A stretch of DNA of 64,000 nt from Sulfurimonas paralvinellae. Its GTDB lineage: Bacteria > Campylobacterota > Campylobacteria > Campylobacterales > Sulfurimonadaceae. The translations under genes and the position numbers were made by a program. Shown piece by piece: positions 48,057 through 57,467 of this stretch. The stretch spans positions 1,612,001 to 1,676,000 of the forward strand of contig NZ_CP041406.1 of the NCBI RefSeq assembly GCF_014905135.1, written 5' to 3'. The stretch's first letter is position 1; every line of letters starts with the position of its first letter. The notes below the pieces were generated by a model that made no database searches, was not told the origin of the DNA, and was given only the letters and a program-made list of their open reading frames with translations.

Positions 48057-49076
48057 TTATCCCATAGGATATAAAATCTCTTCATGAACCTTGTCACAGG
48101 CATCGAGTATATCCTGCGAAAGTTCCAAATCCATGGCCGCAAGCGATGCATCGAGCTGTTCAGGCCGTGTCGCTCCAATGATGGTGGAAGCAACAAAGCC
48201 AAACTGCTTCGACCAGGCTGTCGCCATTGTTACAGGGTCCAATCCTGCGTCATGTGCTATTTTAAGATATTTCTGTGTCGATGCAAGTGTTTTGTCATTT
48301 ACAAAACGTGCTGCCATCAATCGTTGTCGTTTCTCTTTTGATCTCATATAGGCTGAAAAGCGGCCCTCATGAATCTCCGGTTGATTATACTTACCGCTGA
48401 GTACTCCTCCGCCAAGAGGAGAATAGGGCAGCAATGAAATCTGCTCTTTTTCACATAAAGTGGAGAGTTCATCCAAAAATCGACGGTTCAGCAGAGAAAA
48501 ATTGTTTTGAATCGACTCGAAACGGGCATAATTTTTAAACTCTGAAGTCATCAAAGCTTTTGTCGTTCCGTATGCCGTGTCATTCGATGTACCGAGATAA
48601 CGAACCTTACCACTTTGCACAAGTCTGTCAAAAGCTTTGAGACTCTCTTCAATCGGAACGATCGTATCTGGCCAGTGCATCTGATAAAGATCTATATAAT
48701 CTGTCTGTAAGCGCTTCAAACTTCCTTCAAGCGCTCTTTCTATATGAAAACTGTCAATAGCCGTTAAACCATGGCGAATAGGCGGTACAAACCACCCGTT
48801 TGCAGCTCCTGCCACCTTCGTTGCAAGAATGATGCTCTCACGTGGTTTTGTCTTTAACCAACGCCCGACTATCTCTTCGGTAAGTCCGGCAAGTTTTGCA
48901 CTTGGCGGAACAGGATAAAGCTCAGCAGTATCAAAAAAATTTACCCCTGCATCATAAGCTTTGTCCATTATCTCAAAAGCTGTTGTTTCATCAGGAGTCT
49001 GTGTACCAAAAGTCATAGTTCCCAAACAAATCGGGCTCACACGAAGTCCCGTCTTTCCTATATATCGATAGTGCAT
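48057..49076 (-). CDS. Aldo/keto reductase (Tas-like)
   Basis: NADPH-dependent oxidoreductase TIM barrel, 339 residues. Catalytic tetrad: Asp and Tyr in FFDTAELYP, Lys in ILATKVAG, His in YQMHWPD. The N-terminus RYIGKTGLRVSPICLGTMTFG and the C-terminal SKQFGFVASTIIGATRPEQLDA are typical of the Tas/AKR12-like group. Substrate unknown. Confidence 0.9.
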   Translation of the reverse strand: MHYRYIGKTGLRVSPICLGTMTFGTQTPDETTAFEIMDKAYDAGVNFFDTAELYPVPPSAKLAGLTEEIVGRWLKTKPRESIILATKVAGAANGWFVPPIRHGLTAIDSFHIERALEGSLKRLQTDYIDLYQMHWPDTIVPIEESLKAFDRLVQSGKVRYLGTSNDTAYGTTKALMTSEFKNYARFESIQNNFSLLNRRFLDELSTLCEKEQISLLPYSPLGGGVLSGKYNQPEIHEGRFSAYMRSKEKRQRLMAARFVNDKTLASTQKYLKIAHDAGLDPVTMATAWSKQFGFVASTIIGATRPEQLDASLAAMDLELSQDILDACDKVHEEILYPMG

Positions 49077-49148
49077 AGCTGTCTCTTTAATAAAAATTTA
49101 CTTGATTGTAACAAAGAAGTTTTAAAGTTGGATAATTATTTGAAAGTA

Positions 49149-49232
49149 TGGTGCGCAGAGGGGGAGTTGAACCCCCACACCCGAAGGCACAACGACCTCA
49201 ACGTTGCGTGTCTACCATTCCACCACCTGCGC
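49149..49232 (-). tRNA. tRNA-Leu (anticodon GAG)
   Basis: Acceptor GCGCAGG/TCTGCGC, anticodon stem CAACG/CGTTG with loop TTGAGGT (GAG), a long variable arm TGTGCCTTCGGGTGT, T-stem GGGGG/CCCCC and encoded CCA. The long variable arm is expected for a class II tRNA-Leu. Confidence 0.96.
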
Positions 49233-49253
49233 ATTTTGTGGTATATAAAAGTT

Positions 49254-49275
49254 GTTTGGCTCAGAAGAGCCAAAC
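49254..49275 (-). terminator. Rho-independent terminator of atpE
   Basis: GTTTGGCTC and GAGCCAAAC form a 9-bp stem with a 4-nt loop. On the minus strand the stem is followed by AACTTTTAT. It lies about 30 bp after the atpE stop. Confidence 0.7.
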
Positions 49276-49303
49276 TGAGGTTTACTTATTTTATCTTAAA
49301 AGA

Positions 49304-49618
49304 TTAACCTAAGTATGGGTTAGCGTAAAGTGCGATCAATGCAATTACTAGTGCATAGATAACTTGTGCTTCGATCATTGCAAGAGCGATGAACATTGTA
49401 GTCATAAGTTTAGCACCTAAACCTGGGTTACGAGCTGTACCAGCGATAGTTGCAGCAGCAGTGCTACCCATACCGATAGCTCCACCAAGTGCAGCTGTAC
49501 CGATCGCTAAACCAGCAGCTAACATAGAGTAAGCTTTAAGAGTTTGGTTTGCAACTTCACCGTCGTTAGCAAACGCTGCAGCAGATAATGCTACTAAAAG
49601 AAAAAGAATTTTTTTCAT
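49304..49618 (-). CDS. atpE: F-type ATP synthase subunit c
   Basis: Membrane rotor subunit of 104 residues, with an N-terminal signal-like segment (MKKILFLLVALSAAAFAND) typical of Campylobacterota. Two TM helices follow, AYSMLAAGLAIGTAALGGAIG and MTTMFIALAMIEAQVIYALV. The ion-binding Glu is in MIEAQ. Loop ARNPGL contacts the stalk. It stands alone, away from the other atp genes. Confidence 0.96.
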   Translation of the reverse strand: MKKILFLLVALSAAAFANDGEVANQTLKAYSMLAAGLAIGTAALGGAIGMGSTAAATIAGTARNPGLGAKLMTTMFIALAMIEAQVIYALVIALIALYANPYLG

Positions 49619-49760
49619 AATGTGTTCCTTAAATTTATTACAATCCGTTCGGATAGCGTAACCTCATTTTTAATCATGAAGCAACCGTAACATAAATGCA
49701 ACGATTTCCCTACTAGAAATTGATAGCCGAATTATACACAGGCTTTTCTAAAATCCTGCT

Positions 49761-51953
49761 TTACTCTGCCATGCCCAAAGAGATTTTATTGCCTTTGAAC
49801 TCTAAGATTTCAACTTTAACTTTTTGCCCTTCATGAAGCACATCTTTTACATCATTGACACGCTCTTTTGAAATTTTTGAGATGTGTAAAAGACCGTCAG
49901 TACCGTCCGAAAGTTCAACAAAAGCACCAAAATCCACAATGCGTTTGACAACGCCTTCATATACGCTGCCTACTTCATATTTTATCTTCTCTTTTTTAGG
50001 TGCATTTACTATACTGTGAATATGCTCTTTGGCACCTTTGACACCCTCTTTGTTTTTACCGGTAATTTTCACTTTACCGTCTTTTTTATCGATGTCAATG
50101 GCAACTTCGAATTTCTCAATGATCTCACGGATAGTTTTACCAGCCTGACCGATAATCTCACCGATAAATCCTGGATCTATATGGAAATGTTCCGTTGAAG
50201 GAAGAACACCGTCATTAAATTCTATCTTACTCTCAGCTTCAAGCATAATATCAATAATATGGCTTCTGCCCTCTTTTGCCTGATAGAGTGCCTCTTTTAA
50301 TATATTTAAAGAGATACCGCCGAGCTTGATATCCATCTGCATTGCCGTAATACCGTCTTTTGAACCTGTTACTTTAAAGTCCATATCACCGTCATGGTCT
50401 TCAAGTCCCATGATATCTGAGAGGATTGCATAGTTATCGCCTTCACTCACCATACCCATCGCAATTCCGGCAACGGTATCACTCGTCTCAATATCTGCTG
50501 CACGAAGCGCTAAATAACCGCCACATACAGTTGCCATTGAGGATGAACCATTTGATTCTAAAATCTCCGATACAAGACGAACAGTCTGCCCTTCAAGGTT
50601 TATGATCGGTTCTAACGCCCGTTTTGCCAAGTTTCCGTGGCCAAGCTCACGTCGTTTCGTTCCCATGATCGGACTTGCTTCACCGACTGAAAATCCAGGA
50701 AAGTTATAATGCACCATGAAATTTTCATTTTGCGTACCTTCATCTGTTAGACCCTCAAACATCTGTGCATCTTTTGGTCCACCCATTGTTAGGACTACAA
50801 GTGCCTGCGTCTGTCCACGTGTAAAGAGACATGATGCATGTGCTGCCGGTAAAATATTCGTATCGATGCTGATAGGTCGTACTTCATTTAAAGCACGACC
50901 GTCTGCACGCACTTTATCATTTAAAATCTGTGAACGGACATACTCTTTTTTAGCCGCTTCGATCGCATCTTTTAATTCAAGCTCAAGTTCGACATCAGCC
51001 CACTCTTCTTTAGCGGCAATAATCTTTTTTCGAAGCTCACGCAGGGCAGTAGAGCGTTCTGATTTTGCCATTTGAGAAAGCGCATCTTTGATATCTGCAA
51101 GATGATTTTCTTTGACATAAGTAAGCATATCAGCATTAAGCTGATGCGCTTTTAACTCCATAGGCTTGATATCTTTTTGATACGGTCCAAATGCCACTTC
51201 ATACTCTACATTGGCTTCAAAAAGAACTTTCTGTGTTTTGTCAAGCACTTCTATAAGTTCATCTTCTCCCATAGCATTGGAAACATGCGTATCGATGACC
51301 ACTGTGCCGATTGACGGGTCCATAATAGGATCAAGCACTGGTTCAGGAATCTCTTCTACATCTATTTTCTCACTTCCTATCGAACGCATCTCTATCATCA
51401 AAAGTTCCTCTTTTGTACCTGAAAGATAAAGGTCAAGCGTAGAGTTTTTCAGTTGCGTGAGGGTTGGATTGAGTACTAGTTCACCATCCACTTTTGCGGC
51501 ACGCACAGCAGAAACACTTCTGTTGATGTCAATGTCAGAGACATAGAGAGCTGCAGATGCGGCATTGAGTGCGAGTACCTGCATATCTGAATCTGCATCC
51601 GCTGAAAAGACCATAATAGTAATCTGTGTAGGATGGCCGAAACCTTTTGGAAAGAGCGGACGCAGACTTCTATCTACGATGCGTGAGGTCAATGTCTCAA
51701 AATCACTCGGTTTTGTTTCACGTTTGAAAAAGCCGCCAGGAATCTTTCCGGCTGCATATGTTTTTTCTATATACTGCACAGTAAGCGGCAAAAAATCATC
51801 TTTGACAATTTCTGTCTCATCAATCACTACCGTTGCGAGAATGACTGTTTTGCCGGACTTTACCCATGCACTCCCGTTTGCCTGTTTTGCCACATCACCA
51901 AAACTGTACTCTTCTACTCTGTTTTCTAAATCTAGTTTTACATCATATTTCAT
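49761..51953 (-). CDS. pnp: Polyribonucleotide nucleotidyltransferase (PNPase)
   Basis: 3'-5' phosphorolytic exoribonuclease of the RNA-decay machinery. 730 residues with two RNase PH domains (SRIVDRSLRPLFPKG; RRELGHGNLAKRALEP), a KH domain (IGEIIGQAGKTIREI) and an S1 domain (YEGVVKRIVDFGAFVELSDGTDGLLHISKIS). It overlaps the phosphoribosyltransferase gene by 4 nt. Complete. Confidence 0.97.
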   Translation of the reverse strand: MKYDVKLDLENRVEEYSFGDVAKQANGSAWVKSGKTVILATVVIDETEIVKDDFLPLTVQYIEKTYAAGKIPGGFFKRETKPSDFETLTSRIVDRSLRPLFPKGFGHPTQITIMVFSADADSDMQVLALNAASAALYVSDIDINRSVSAVRAAKVDGELVLNPTLTQLKNSTLDLYLSGTKEELLMIEMRSIGSEKIDVEEIPEPVLDPIMDPSIGTVVIDTHVSNAMGEDELIEVLDKTQKVLFEANVEYEVAFGPYQKDIKPMELKAHQLNADMLTYVKENHLADIKDALSQMAKSERSTALRELRKKIIAAKEEWADVELELELKDAIEAAKKEYVRSQILNDKVRADGRALNEVRPISIDTNILPAAHASCLFTRGQTQALVVLTMGGPKDAQMFEGLTDEGTQNENFMVHYNFPGFSVGEASPIMGTKRRELGHGNLAKRALEPIINLEGQTVRLVSEILESNGSSSMATVCGGYLALRAADIETSDTVAGIAMGMVSEGDNYAILSDIMGLEDHDGDMDFKVTGSKDGITAMQMDIKLGGISLNILKEALYQAKEGRSHIIDIMLEAESKIEFNDGVLPSTEHFHIDPGFIGEIIGQAGKTIREIIEKFEVAIDIDKKDGKVKITGKNKEGVKGAKEHIHSIVNAPKKEKIKYEVGSVYEGVVKRIVDFGAFVELSDGTDGLLHISKISKERVNDVKDVLHEGQKVKVEILEFKGNKISLGMAE

Positions 51954-52606
51954 CTGTTTTCCTCTAATATATTTTCTATTGCTTCATCATCAATTTTTTC
52001 TAAATTTTTGTAATACAAATCCGTCTCTACATAATCATCAATATCATATAGAAAAAAGATATCATCTACAAAAGTCTCCAACACTTCAAGCACATCTCTT
52101 GGCAGAACCGGGACAGCAATATAGACAGCTTTAGGTTTTTGATTTAAAACAGTCTTAAGCGCTGTCATGAATTTTGTGCCAGTCTCACTGCCTTCATCCA
52201 CCAATAAAATAACCCTGTTTTGCATCGAAGGGAAAGGCCGGCCTTTTCTGTATTGATATATTGAGCTAAGTATATCCTCTTCATGCTTTCTATGAGCTTC
52301 TCCATAGATATAATCATACTGAATTTCAAATGCATTTATAAGACTCTCATTCAAAACGATCTCTTCTGTTTCGCTCACTCGCGCCACTTCGCACTCATTA
52401 TTGTGTGGGGCCATGATCGCTTCAAGAAAAAGAATTTCCAAAGGGTTTTTGAGCTTTTGTTTGAGATGACGGCCCAACTCTAGACCGCCTTTGGATACTG
52501 CTACAATATGCCACTCTTCTTCTTTGAATTTCTGCATCGGCATAATATCGATCAACTTCTTCGCCGCATCTTCTCTATCTTGCAGCATATGTTTATATTT
52601 TTGCAT
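51950..52606 (-). CDS. Phosphoribosyltransferase-like protein
   Basis: 218 residues. The PRPP-binding pattern is in RVILLVDEGSETGTKFMTALKTV (acidic pair, then G-x-T-G), and HIVAVSKGGLELGRHLKQKL resembles the first PRT loop. No nucleobase specificity is evident, and related proteins are often of unknown function. It lies between lptD and pnp with a 4-nt overlap with pnp. Confidence 0.72.
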   Translation of the reverse strand: MQKYKHMLQDREDAAKKLIDIMPMQKFKEEEWHIVAVSKGGLELGRHLKQKLKNPLEILFLEAIMAPHNNECEVARVSETEEIVLNESLINAFEIQYDYIYGEAHRKHEEDILSSIYQYRKGRPFPSMQNRVILLVDEGSETGTKFMTALKTVLNQKPKAVYIAVPVLPRDVLEVLETFVDDIFFLYDIDDYVETDLYYKNLEKIDDEAIENILEENR

Positions 52607-52620
52607 AATACCGTCTCTCC

Positions 52621-54795
52621 CTAGTTCGTCTGACTGTTTGGCAGCTTGTATGTAATAAACGAACTGTTCTTACTAGACTGCATCAACGGTTTCAATACAA
52701 TCGTCACATAGATATACCTGTCATATATTGATGAAGATCCGCTGTTTTGTGTCAAGATCGGTCTGTTGTTCTCACTGTATTTTATACCAAAGTCCCAACA
52801 TCGTTTCTTATACATAAAACCGATAGAGGCACTTTTTTTCTCTTTATTTTCAATATCGTAGTTATAAAGCACTGAAAATGAGTAATGTCTATTGTAGGTG
52901 TACTCAACACTTGAGGTCAGATAATTTGTAAACCGCAGTGGATCGCCAGAGATAAAACTGTCTTTATAAAGATGAGAAAACTGTAAATTAACGCCATATT
53001 TGTTCAAAGAGAGCTTATTAAAAAGTTTTGAGAAGGCATTCCTGTCATAATTGTAAAACATATTATTATAAAACGAGAGGTATTTTGTTATTTTATAATC
53101 CAGCTCATTTTCAAGCTCTCCATAACGACTGCTTGTCGAAGAGTAAGAGATTCTTTGCGCCATTCTATGATAGAGTATCTGCTGTGCTTTATCATCATAA
53201 ATATATTGAGTAAACTGCAACTGAGCAGCATTATCAATTTCCGCTATATTATAAAACTCGCATCTGCTTGCATATTCAATATCACTTGCATTATCCAAAT
53301 TGGAACAATAATCAGTATTATCTGCATAAAATCCGGTATCCTGTTCCCACGCAGATTTATTATAGATCACACCAAAACCTATAATATGGCTAAAAGAGTC
53401 ATATCTCTTTGTCAACTGCGTATTTGCACTGAATGTATGATAATTTCTGGCATAATAGCCGTCTTTATACTCAAAATTCGGTGTATTGTCATTCTCACCG
53501 CTAAAAGCTGAATGCTGCAGATAAAGATTGGCAGTATATGAAAGATTGAGATACTCATCAAAAAGAGATGTCTGCAGTGTCACGGGCAAATTTACATCTG
53601 TTTGAATGACCTTATTGTTTATCTGTCGTCGGATATTGTTACTCTTGACATCTAAGGAGTAGAGCAGATGATCTTTTAGATAAGTATCAAGGTAATGGTG
53701 ATAGTGAAGTGTCGGCAGTTTTTGCAAAGTGTTGTCATTGTTCTCTGATCTTAAATCTTGATAATATTTAAAATAGGCACCCATATAGTTATCTGTCGTA
53801 TTATAAAAGGTATTAATACGTGAAAGTACCTGTCTGGCCGTTGATTGATCTATGATATTATTTGAAGCAAGATTGATATAATCAACGTCGTTCATATGAT
53901 TTATATCGATATAAAGACCGGACTGGCCGGCAAAATCATATCCGCTCCAAAGATTGAGAACATCTCTGTTATCATACTTAAAATTATATCCGTAATGAGA
54001 ATCATTTTGCAGATCATTTTTAAGGAAATAATCGCCTTTTTCCTTAAAATAACCCATCTTCAACTCCCCATGTGAGACTTTTGAGTCAACAAAACGAAAG
54101 TTCGTGTAAAGACCGGATCCTCTGCTTGTTCTAATTTGAGGCAACAGTTCCAGATCCCACCAATTCTGTTCTGCAATATAAATTGGCTGCTGATAATAAA
54201 ATCCTTCATCATTTGATAACCCGACAGAAGGTTTTAAAAGACCTGTTCTTCGTGTCGTATCAAGAGAATAGCCAAAATAAGGTGTATAGAGTACTGGGAT
54301 ATCGTAAATATACAGACGCATATTGTAAAGATTGATCCACTTTGACTCGGTATTGTAATCTGAAGAAGAAAATTCCATTGTCCAAAGCGGATCTATCGGA
54401 TTACAGCCACTGACCACACCTGAGGATATATCTATTTCAGCATTATCAGCTTTACCTTCATCACCACTCATCCAGACATCGGATTTGTTATCTATCATAT
54501 AAAAAGGTCGGAAAAGTTTCTCTTTCTTTGCAAGGTTGAGTCTGGCATATTTTCCCAGAACCTTATATTTACCTGCACTGTTGGCACGGATGTTTTCAAA
54601 AAGTTCAAGCTCTCCTGTTTTTTTATCATATCGCGCTCTGTCTGCTGTAATAACATAATCTTTATAGATTACCGAAACACCGCCGGCTGCACTGACAACT
54701 TCATCATGAGAAGTAAGTTTTGAAGCATAGATCTCTACTTTATCACCGGCATGCAAGGATACAAAAAGTAAAAAAAGAAGAAAAAAACTACGCAT
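52621..54795 (-). CDS. lptD: LPS-assembly outer membrane protein LptD
   Basis: Outer-membrane beta barrel that inserts LPS with LptE. 724 residues: signal peptide MRSFFLLFLLFVSLHA, OstA-like N-domain (EIYASKLTSHDEVVSAAGGVSVIYKDYVITADRARYD), then about 26 barrel strands (DRYIYVTIVLKPL near the end). Start ATG 54795 is chosen because it sits in AATGCGTAG, overlapping the RDD stop by 8 nt, and gives a proper signal peptide; a longer frame adds 10 unsupported residues. Confidence 0.92.
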   Translation of the reverse strand: MRSFFLLFLLFVSLHAGDKVEIYASKLTSHDEVVSAAGGVSVIYKDYVITADRARYDKKTGELELFENIRANSAGKYKVLGKYARLNLAKKEKLFRPFYMIDNKSDVWMSGDEGKADNAEIDISSGVVSGCNPIDPLWTMEFSSSDYNTESKWINLYNMRLYIYDIPVLYTPYFGYSLDTTRRTGLLKPSVGLSNDEGFYYQQPIYIAEQNWWDLELLPQIRTSRGSGLYTNFRFVDSKVSHGELKMGYFKEKGDYFLKNDLQNDSHYGYNFKYDNRDVLNLWSGYDFAGQSGLYIDINHMNDVDYINLASNNIIDQSTARQVLSRINTFYNTTDNYMGAYFKYYQDLRSENNDNTLQKLPTLHYHHYLDTYLKDHLLYSLDVKSNNIRRQINNKVIQTDVNLPVTLQTSLFDEYLNLSYTANLYLQHSAFSGENDNTPNFEYKDGYYARNYHTFSANTQLTKRYDSFSHIIGFGVIYNKSAWEQDTGFYADNTDYCSNLDNASDIEYASRCEFYNIAEIDNAAQLQFTQYIYDDKAQQILYHRMAQRISYSSTSSRYGELENELDYKITKYLSFYNNMFYNYDRNAFSKLFNKLSLNKYGVNLQFSHLYKDSFISGDPLRFTNYLTSSVEYTYNRHYSFSVLYNYDIENKEKKSASIGFMYKKRCWDFGIKYSENNRPILTQNSGSSSIYDRYIYVTIVLKPLMQSSKNSSFITYKLPNSQTN

Positions 54796-55243
54796 TGACC
54801 ACCAAAGTTCTCGCTGTTTTATCATGCCATGTCTGACGTGCAGGATCCATTACACCCCATAAAAATCCCAGATAAAAAAGCATTTCACTGATAATGCGAA
54901 AGACAGCACGGTTCAAAGCAACCGCAAACGTAGGATTTTGCAGTGTTGCTATCTCAATGACACGTATTTTCATGGCAATCTTACCAAGAGTTGCACCATA
55001 CTGCATGACAAAAAAAGTCTGATAGACGATTTTCATCAAAATATATTCCCATAAAAAACTGTTTGTAAGCATGATCATCTCTTCTACAGTTTTTGCATTG
55101 GAAAAAGAGTCAGACATTGCAATGATTAATAAAAAAGAGAGAAGCATCTCATCAATAAAAAAGGCTATAGCACGTTTTTTAATATCTGCTAATACAAACC
55201 CTTCACGATGGAGAACGTTTTCTATCTCTTCATTCAAAATCAA
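54788..55243 (-). CDS. RDD family membrane protein
   Basis: 151 residues with three hydrophobic segments (FFIDEMLLSFLLIIAMS, YILMKIVYQTFFVMQYG, ISEMLFYLGFLWGV). The motif KRAIAFFIDE corresponds to the Arg-Asp features of the RDD family, and GATLGKIAMKIRVIE is characteristic. Role in transport or stress is unproven. The gene lies between purD (6 nt) and lptD (8-nt overlap). Confidence 0.85.
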   Translation of the reverse strand: MILNEEIENVLHREGFVLADIKKRAIAFFIDEMLLSFLLIIAMSDSFSNAKTVEEMIMLTNSFLWEYILMKIVYQTFFVMQYGATLGKIAMKIRVIEIATLQNPTFAVALNRAVFRIISEMLFYLGFLWGVMDPARQTWHDKTARTLVVNA

Positions 55244-55248
55244 AAACC

Positions 55249-56514
55249 CTACAACGCTTGATAGGCTATGTCGCTACGAAATTTCTTCCCTGCAAAGTGT
55301 ACCTGACCACAACGAAGATAAGCTCTGTCGCGTGCTTCTTTGATACTATCACCCAGACCGACACAAACTAGCACACGTCCGCCTGTCGCATACAGTTTTC
55401 CATCTTCTTTGCTTACGCCTGCATAAGAGATATGCGTATATTTTTCAATCTCTTCGTGGTGAACATCGTCTAAAATTATTTCAGCTGGTGTTGAAGATCC
55501 ATACGGATAATTTTCACTGGCCATGACAACGCCGACGGCATACTGGTCTGAAAATTCCACTTTTATCTCGCCTAAACGATTTGTTGCCGCTTTATAAAAC
55601 ATATCTGAGACAGGTGAAGTCATCAGCGGCATCAGTATTTCACACTCAGGATCACCAAAACGTACATTGAATTCTAACGTAATAGGCTCACCGTTTACAA
55701 CCATGATGCCGATAAAAAGGACACCCTCAAACGGTGCACCCTCTTTTTGCATCCCATCCAATGTCGGACGGATAATTCTATCTTTGACTTTTTGATACAA
55801 TTCCTCATCGACAAGCGGTGTCGGAGCGTAAGCCCCCATTCCACCTGTATTTGGTCCGGTATCACCGTCACCAACACGTTTATGATCCTGTGCTGCAGGA
55901 AGCAAGATATAATCTTTTCCATCACATACTGCAAACATTGAAAGCTCATATCCGTCTAAGAACTCTTCGACAATCACTTTTTTTCCTGCATCACCGAAGC
56001 TTTTTCCACTCAGCATCTCAGAGATCGCTTTTTTTGCCTCATCATGACTCTGCGCGATGATAACACCTTTTCCGCCACAAAGCCCATCTGCTTTGACAAC
56101 GATCGGAGCCCTCAAAGAGTTTGTGAATTTGAAGAGATCCTCAATTGAATCACTCTCAATGTAACGTGCTGTAGGGATGTTGTACTTCGCCAAGAAGTTT
56201 TTCATATAGACTTTGGAACCTTCAAGCTGTGCCGCTTCCTTACTTGGTCCAAAAATAGTCAATTCGTTTGATTTAAAGATATCGACCACACCGTCAACCA
56301 AAGGTGCTTCAGGTCCGACTATCGTCAGATCTATTGCATTTTCTTTGGCAAAAGCAGCAAGTTCATTGTAATCTTTGATATCGATATTTGTTCCAAGTGC
56401 ATCTGTCGCACCATTTCCAGGTTGAAAAAAAAGTTCATGTCCGGCATTTTCATTTGCAATCGCAAGCCCGATCGAGTATTCACGGCCACCACTGCCAAGT
56501 ATCAATATCTTCAT
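55249..56514 (-). CDS. purD: Phosphoribosylamine-glycine ligase
   Basis: Second step of purine synthesis (GAR synthetase), an ATP-grasp enzyme. 421 residues: [74 protein letters not shown] and [17 protein letters not shown]. Complete. It is directly downstream of the 6S RNA, an arrangement known for Campylobacterota. Confidence 0.97.
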   Translation of the reverse strand: MKILILGSGGREYSIGLAIANENAGHELFFQPGNGATDALGTNIDIKDYNELAAFAKENAIDLTIVGPEAPLVDGVVDIFKSNELTIFGPSKEAAQLEGSKVYMKNFLAKYNIPTARYIESDSIEDLFKFTNSLRAPIVVKADGLCGGKGVIIAQSHDEAKKAISEMLSGKSFGDAGKKVIVEEFLDGYELSMFAVCDGKDYILLPAAQDHKRVGDGDTGPNTGGMGAYAPTPLVDEELYQKVKDRIIRPTLDGMQKEGAPFEGVLFIGIMVVNGEPITLEFNVRFGDPECEILMPLMTSPVSDMFYKAATNRLGEIKVEFSDQYAVGVVMASENYPYGSSTPAEIILDDVHHEEIEKYTHISYAGVSKEDGKLYATGGRVLVCVGLGDSIKEARDRAYLRCGQVHFAGKKFRSDIAYQAL

Positions 56515-56533
56515 AAAATCTCCATATAAATAA

Positions 56534-56577
56534 AAAAAGTTTACTTAGCCCACCTCTGTGGAATAAGTAAACTTTTT
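56534..56577 (-). terminator. Terminator of the 6S RNA
   Basis: On the minus strand AAAAAGTTTACTTA pairs with TAAGTAAACTTTTTTT, ending in a U-run. It separates the small RNA from purD, 20 bp before the purD start. Confidence 0.75.
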
Positions 56578-56579
56578 AT

Positions 56580-56780
56580 GTAGCCTGAGAAGCCGTCACA
56601 CAATTGGCTTGGTTCTAAAAGCCGAATTTGGGTGAAGAGAGGACTATCTGACGGCGACAATCTCATCGGCAGAGTAAACATGCCTCAAGTGAGACCATCG
56701 ACACACGATAGTTCTACTAGTTCACAATATGAATATGTAGAACCCTCATATACGTGCTGACACGTACTTCTCAGACTAAC
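56580..56780 (-). ncRNA. ssrS: 6S RNA (epsilonproteobacterial purD motif)
   Basis: About 200 nt. 5' GTCTGAGAAG pairs with 3' CTTCTCAGGC as a 10-bp closing stem, and further helices flank a large central region, as in 6S RNA, which mimics an open promoter and binds sigma-70 RNA polymerase. A minus-strand TATAAT at 56792-56787 places the 5' end near 56780, and a terminator follows. The position directly upstream of purD matches the known purD-motif/6S location in epsilonproteobacteria (from memory). Confidence 0.8.
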
Positions 56781-56810
56781 AATATTATTATACTAAGTTT
56801 TTGCTTGAAA

Positions 56811-57452
56811 TTATTTTAGAAAGTGCTCTTTTGCTATTTCTATACAGCTCTCAATAGTTGTTTGCGGTGATAGAATGTAGTTACACTCTTGAGGCAGTGC
56901 TTTTGCCGTTGTTTTTCCAATGACTATCACACTCTGTTCCTGCGTGAGCTTATGCTTTTTCAAGAAACATTTTACACTTGAAGGCGACGTAAAAATGAGT
57001 ACCGCATCTTCTTCGACGGTGACATTTTGTATCGCTTTGGAGCAGCCACTCTCGTAGACCACTACTTCATCGATATGATATCCCTCATCTCTACACAACT
57101 TTGCAAAATCCGATGCCACCTCTTTTGCACGCAGATAGAGCCACTTTTTCTGTTTTGGATAGGCCTTTATTTTTTCAACAAGATTATCTCCGTAACCGCC
57201 GCCGATATCTAAAACCTCTCCTCCCAATGCCTCATAAGAAGCAGCACTCGCAACCGAGACACATAAAGCAGGCAAAGAAATATAACTCTCTTTGGCATAC
57301 TGCGTGAGTGCTTTGGAAGTCTGTTTGGATGTAATGATGAGCGCATCATATTTTGAAAAGTCGATATCAGGCTTGAAAAAAGTAATGTCTAAAGAGTTGA
57401 TGCTGATTGCATCGGAATGTGAAGAGATGGAAAAGAGATAAAGGGGACGCAT
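56811..57452 (-). CDS. hemD: Uroporphyrinogen-III synthase
   Basis: Closes and inverts hydroxymethylbilane to uroporphyrinogen III in tetrapyrrole synthesis. 213 residues; family conservation is low, but ALIITSKQTSKAL, EVVVYESGCSK and DAVLIFTSPSSVKCFL, VIGKTTAKAL are the characteristic two-domain motifs. It is 15 nt after guaA and upstream of the 6S promoter. Confidence 0.85.
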   Translation of the reverse strand: MRPLYLFSISSHSDAISINSLDITFFKPDIDFSKYDALIITSKQTSKALTQYAKESYISLPALCVSVASAASYEALGGEVLDIGGGYGDNLVEKIKAYPKQKKWLYLRAKEVASDFAKLCRDEGYHIDEVVVYESGCSKAIQNVTVEEDAVLIFTSPSSVKCFLKKHKLTQEQSVIVIGKTTAKALPQECNYILSPQTTIESCIEIAKEHFLK

Positions 57453-57467
57453 GGGATAAGCTCTCGC

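Noticed and set aside
56580-56780. tmRNA or RNase P RNA at this locus
   Set aside because: No tRNA-like ends with TTCRANY, no tag frame, and no RNase P core motif; closing stem, size and purD neighbour fit 6S RNA.
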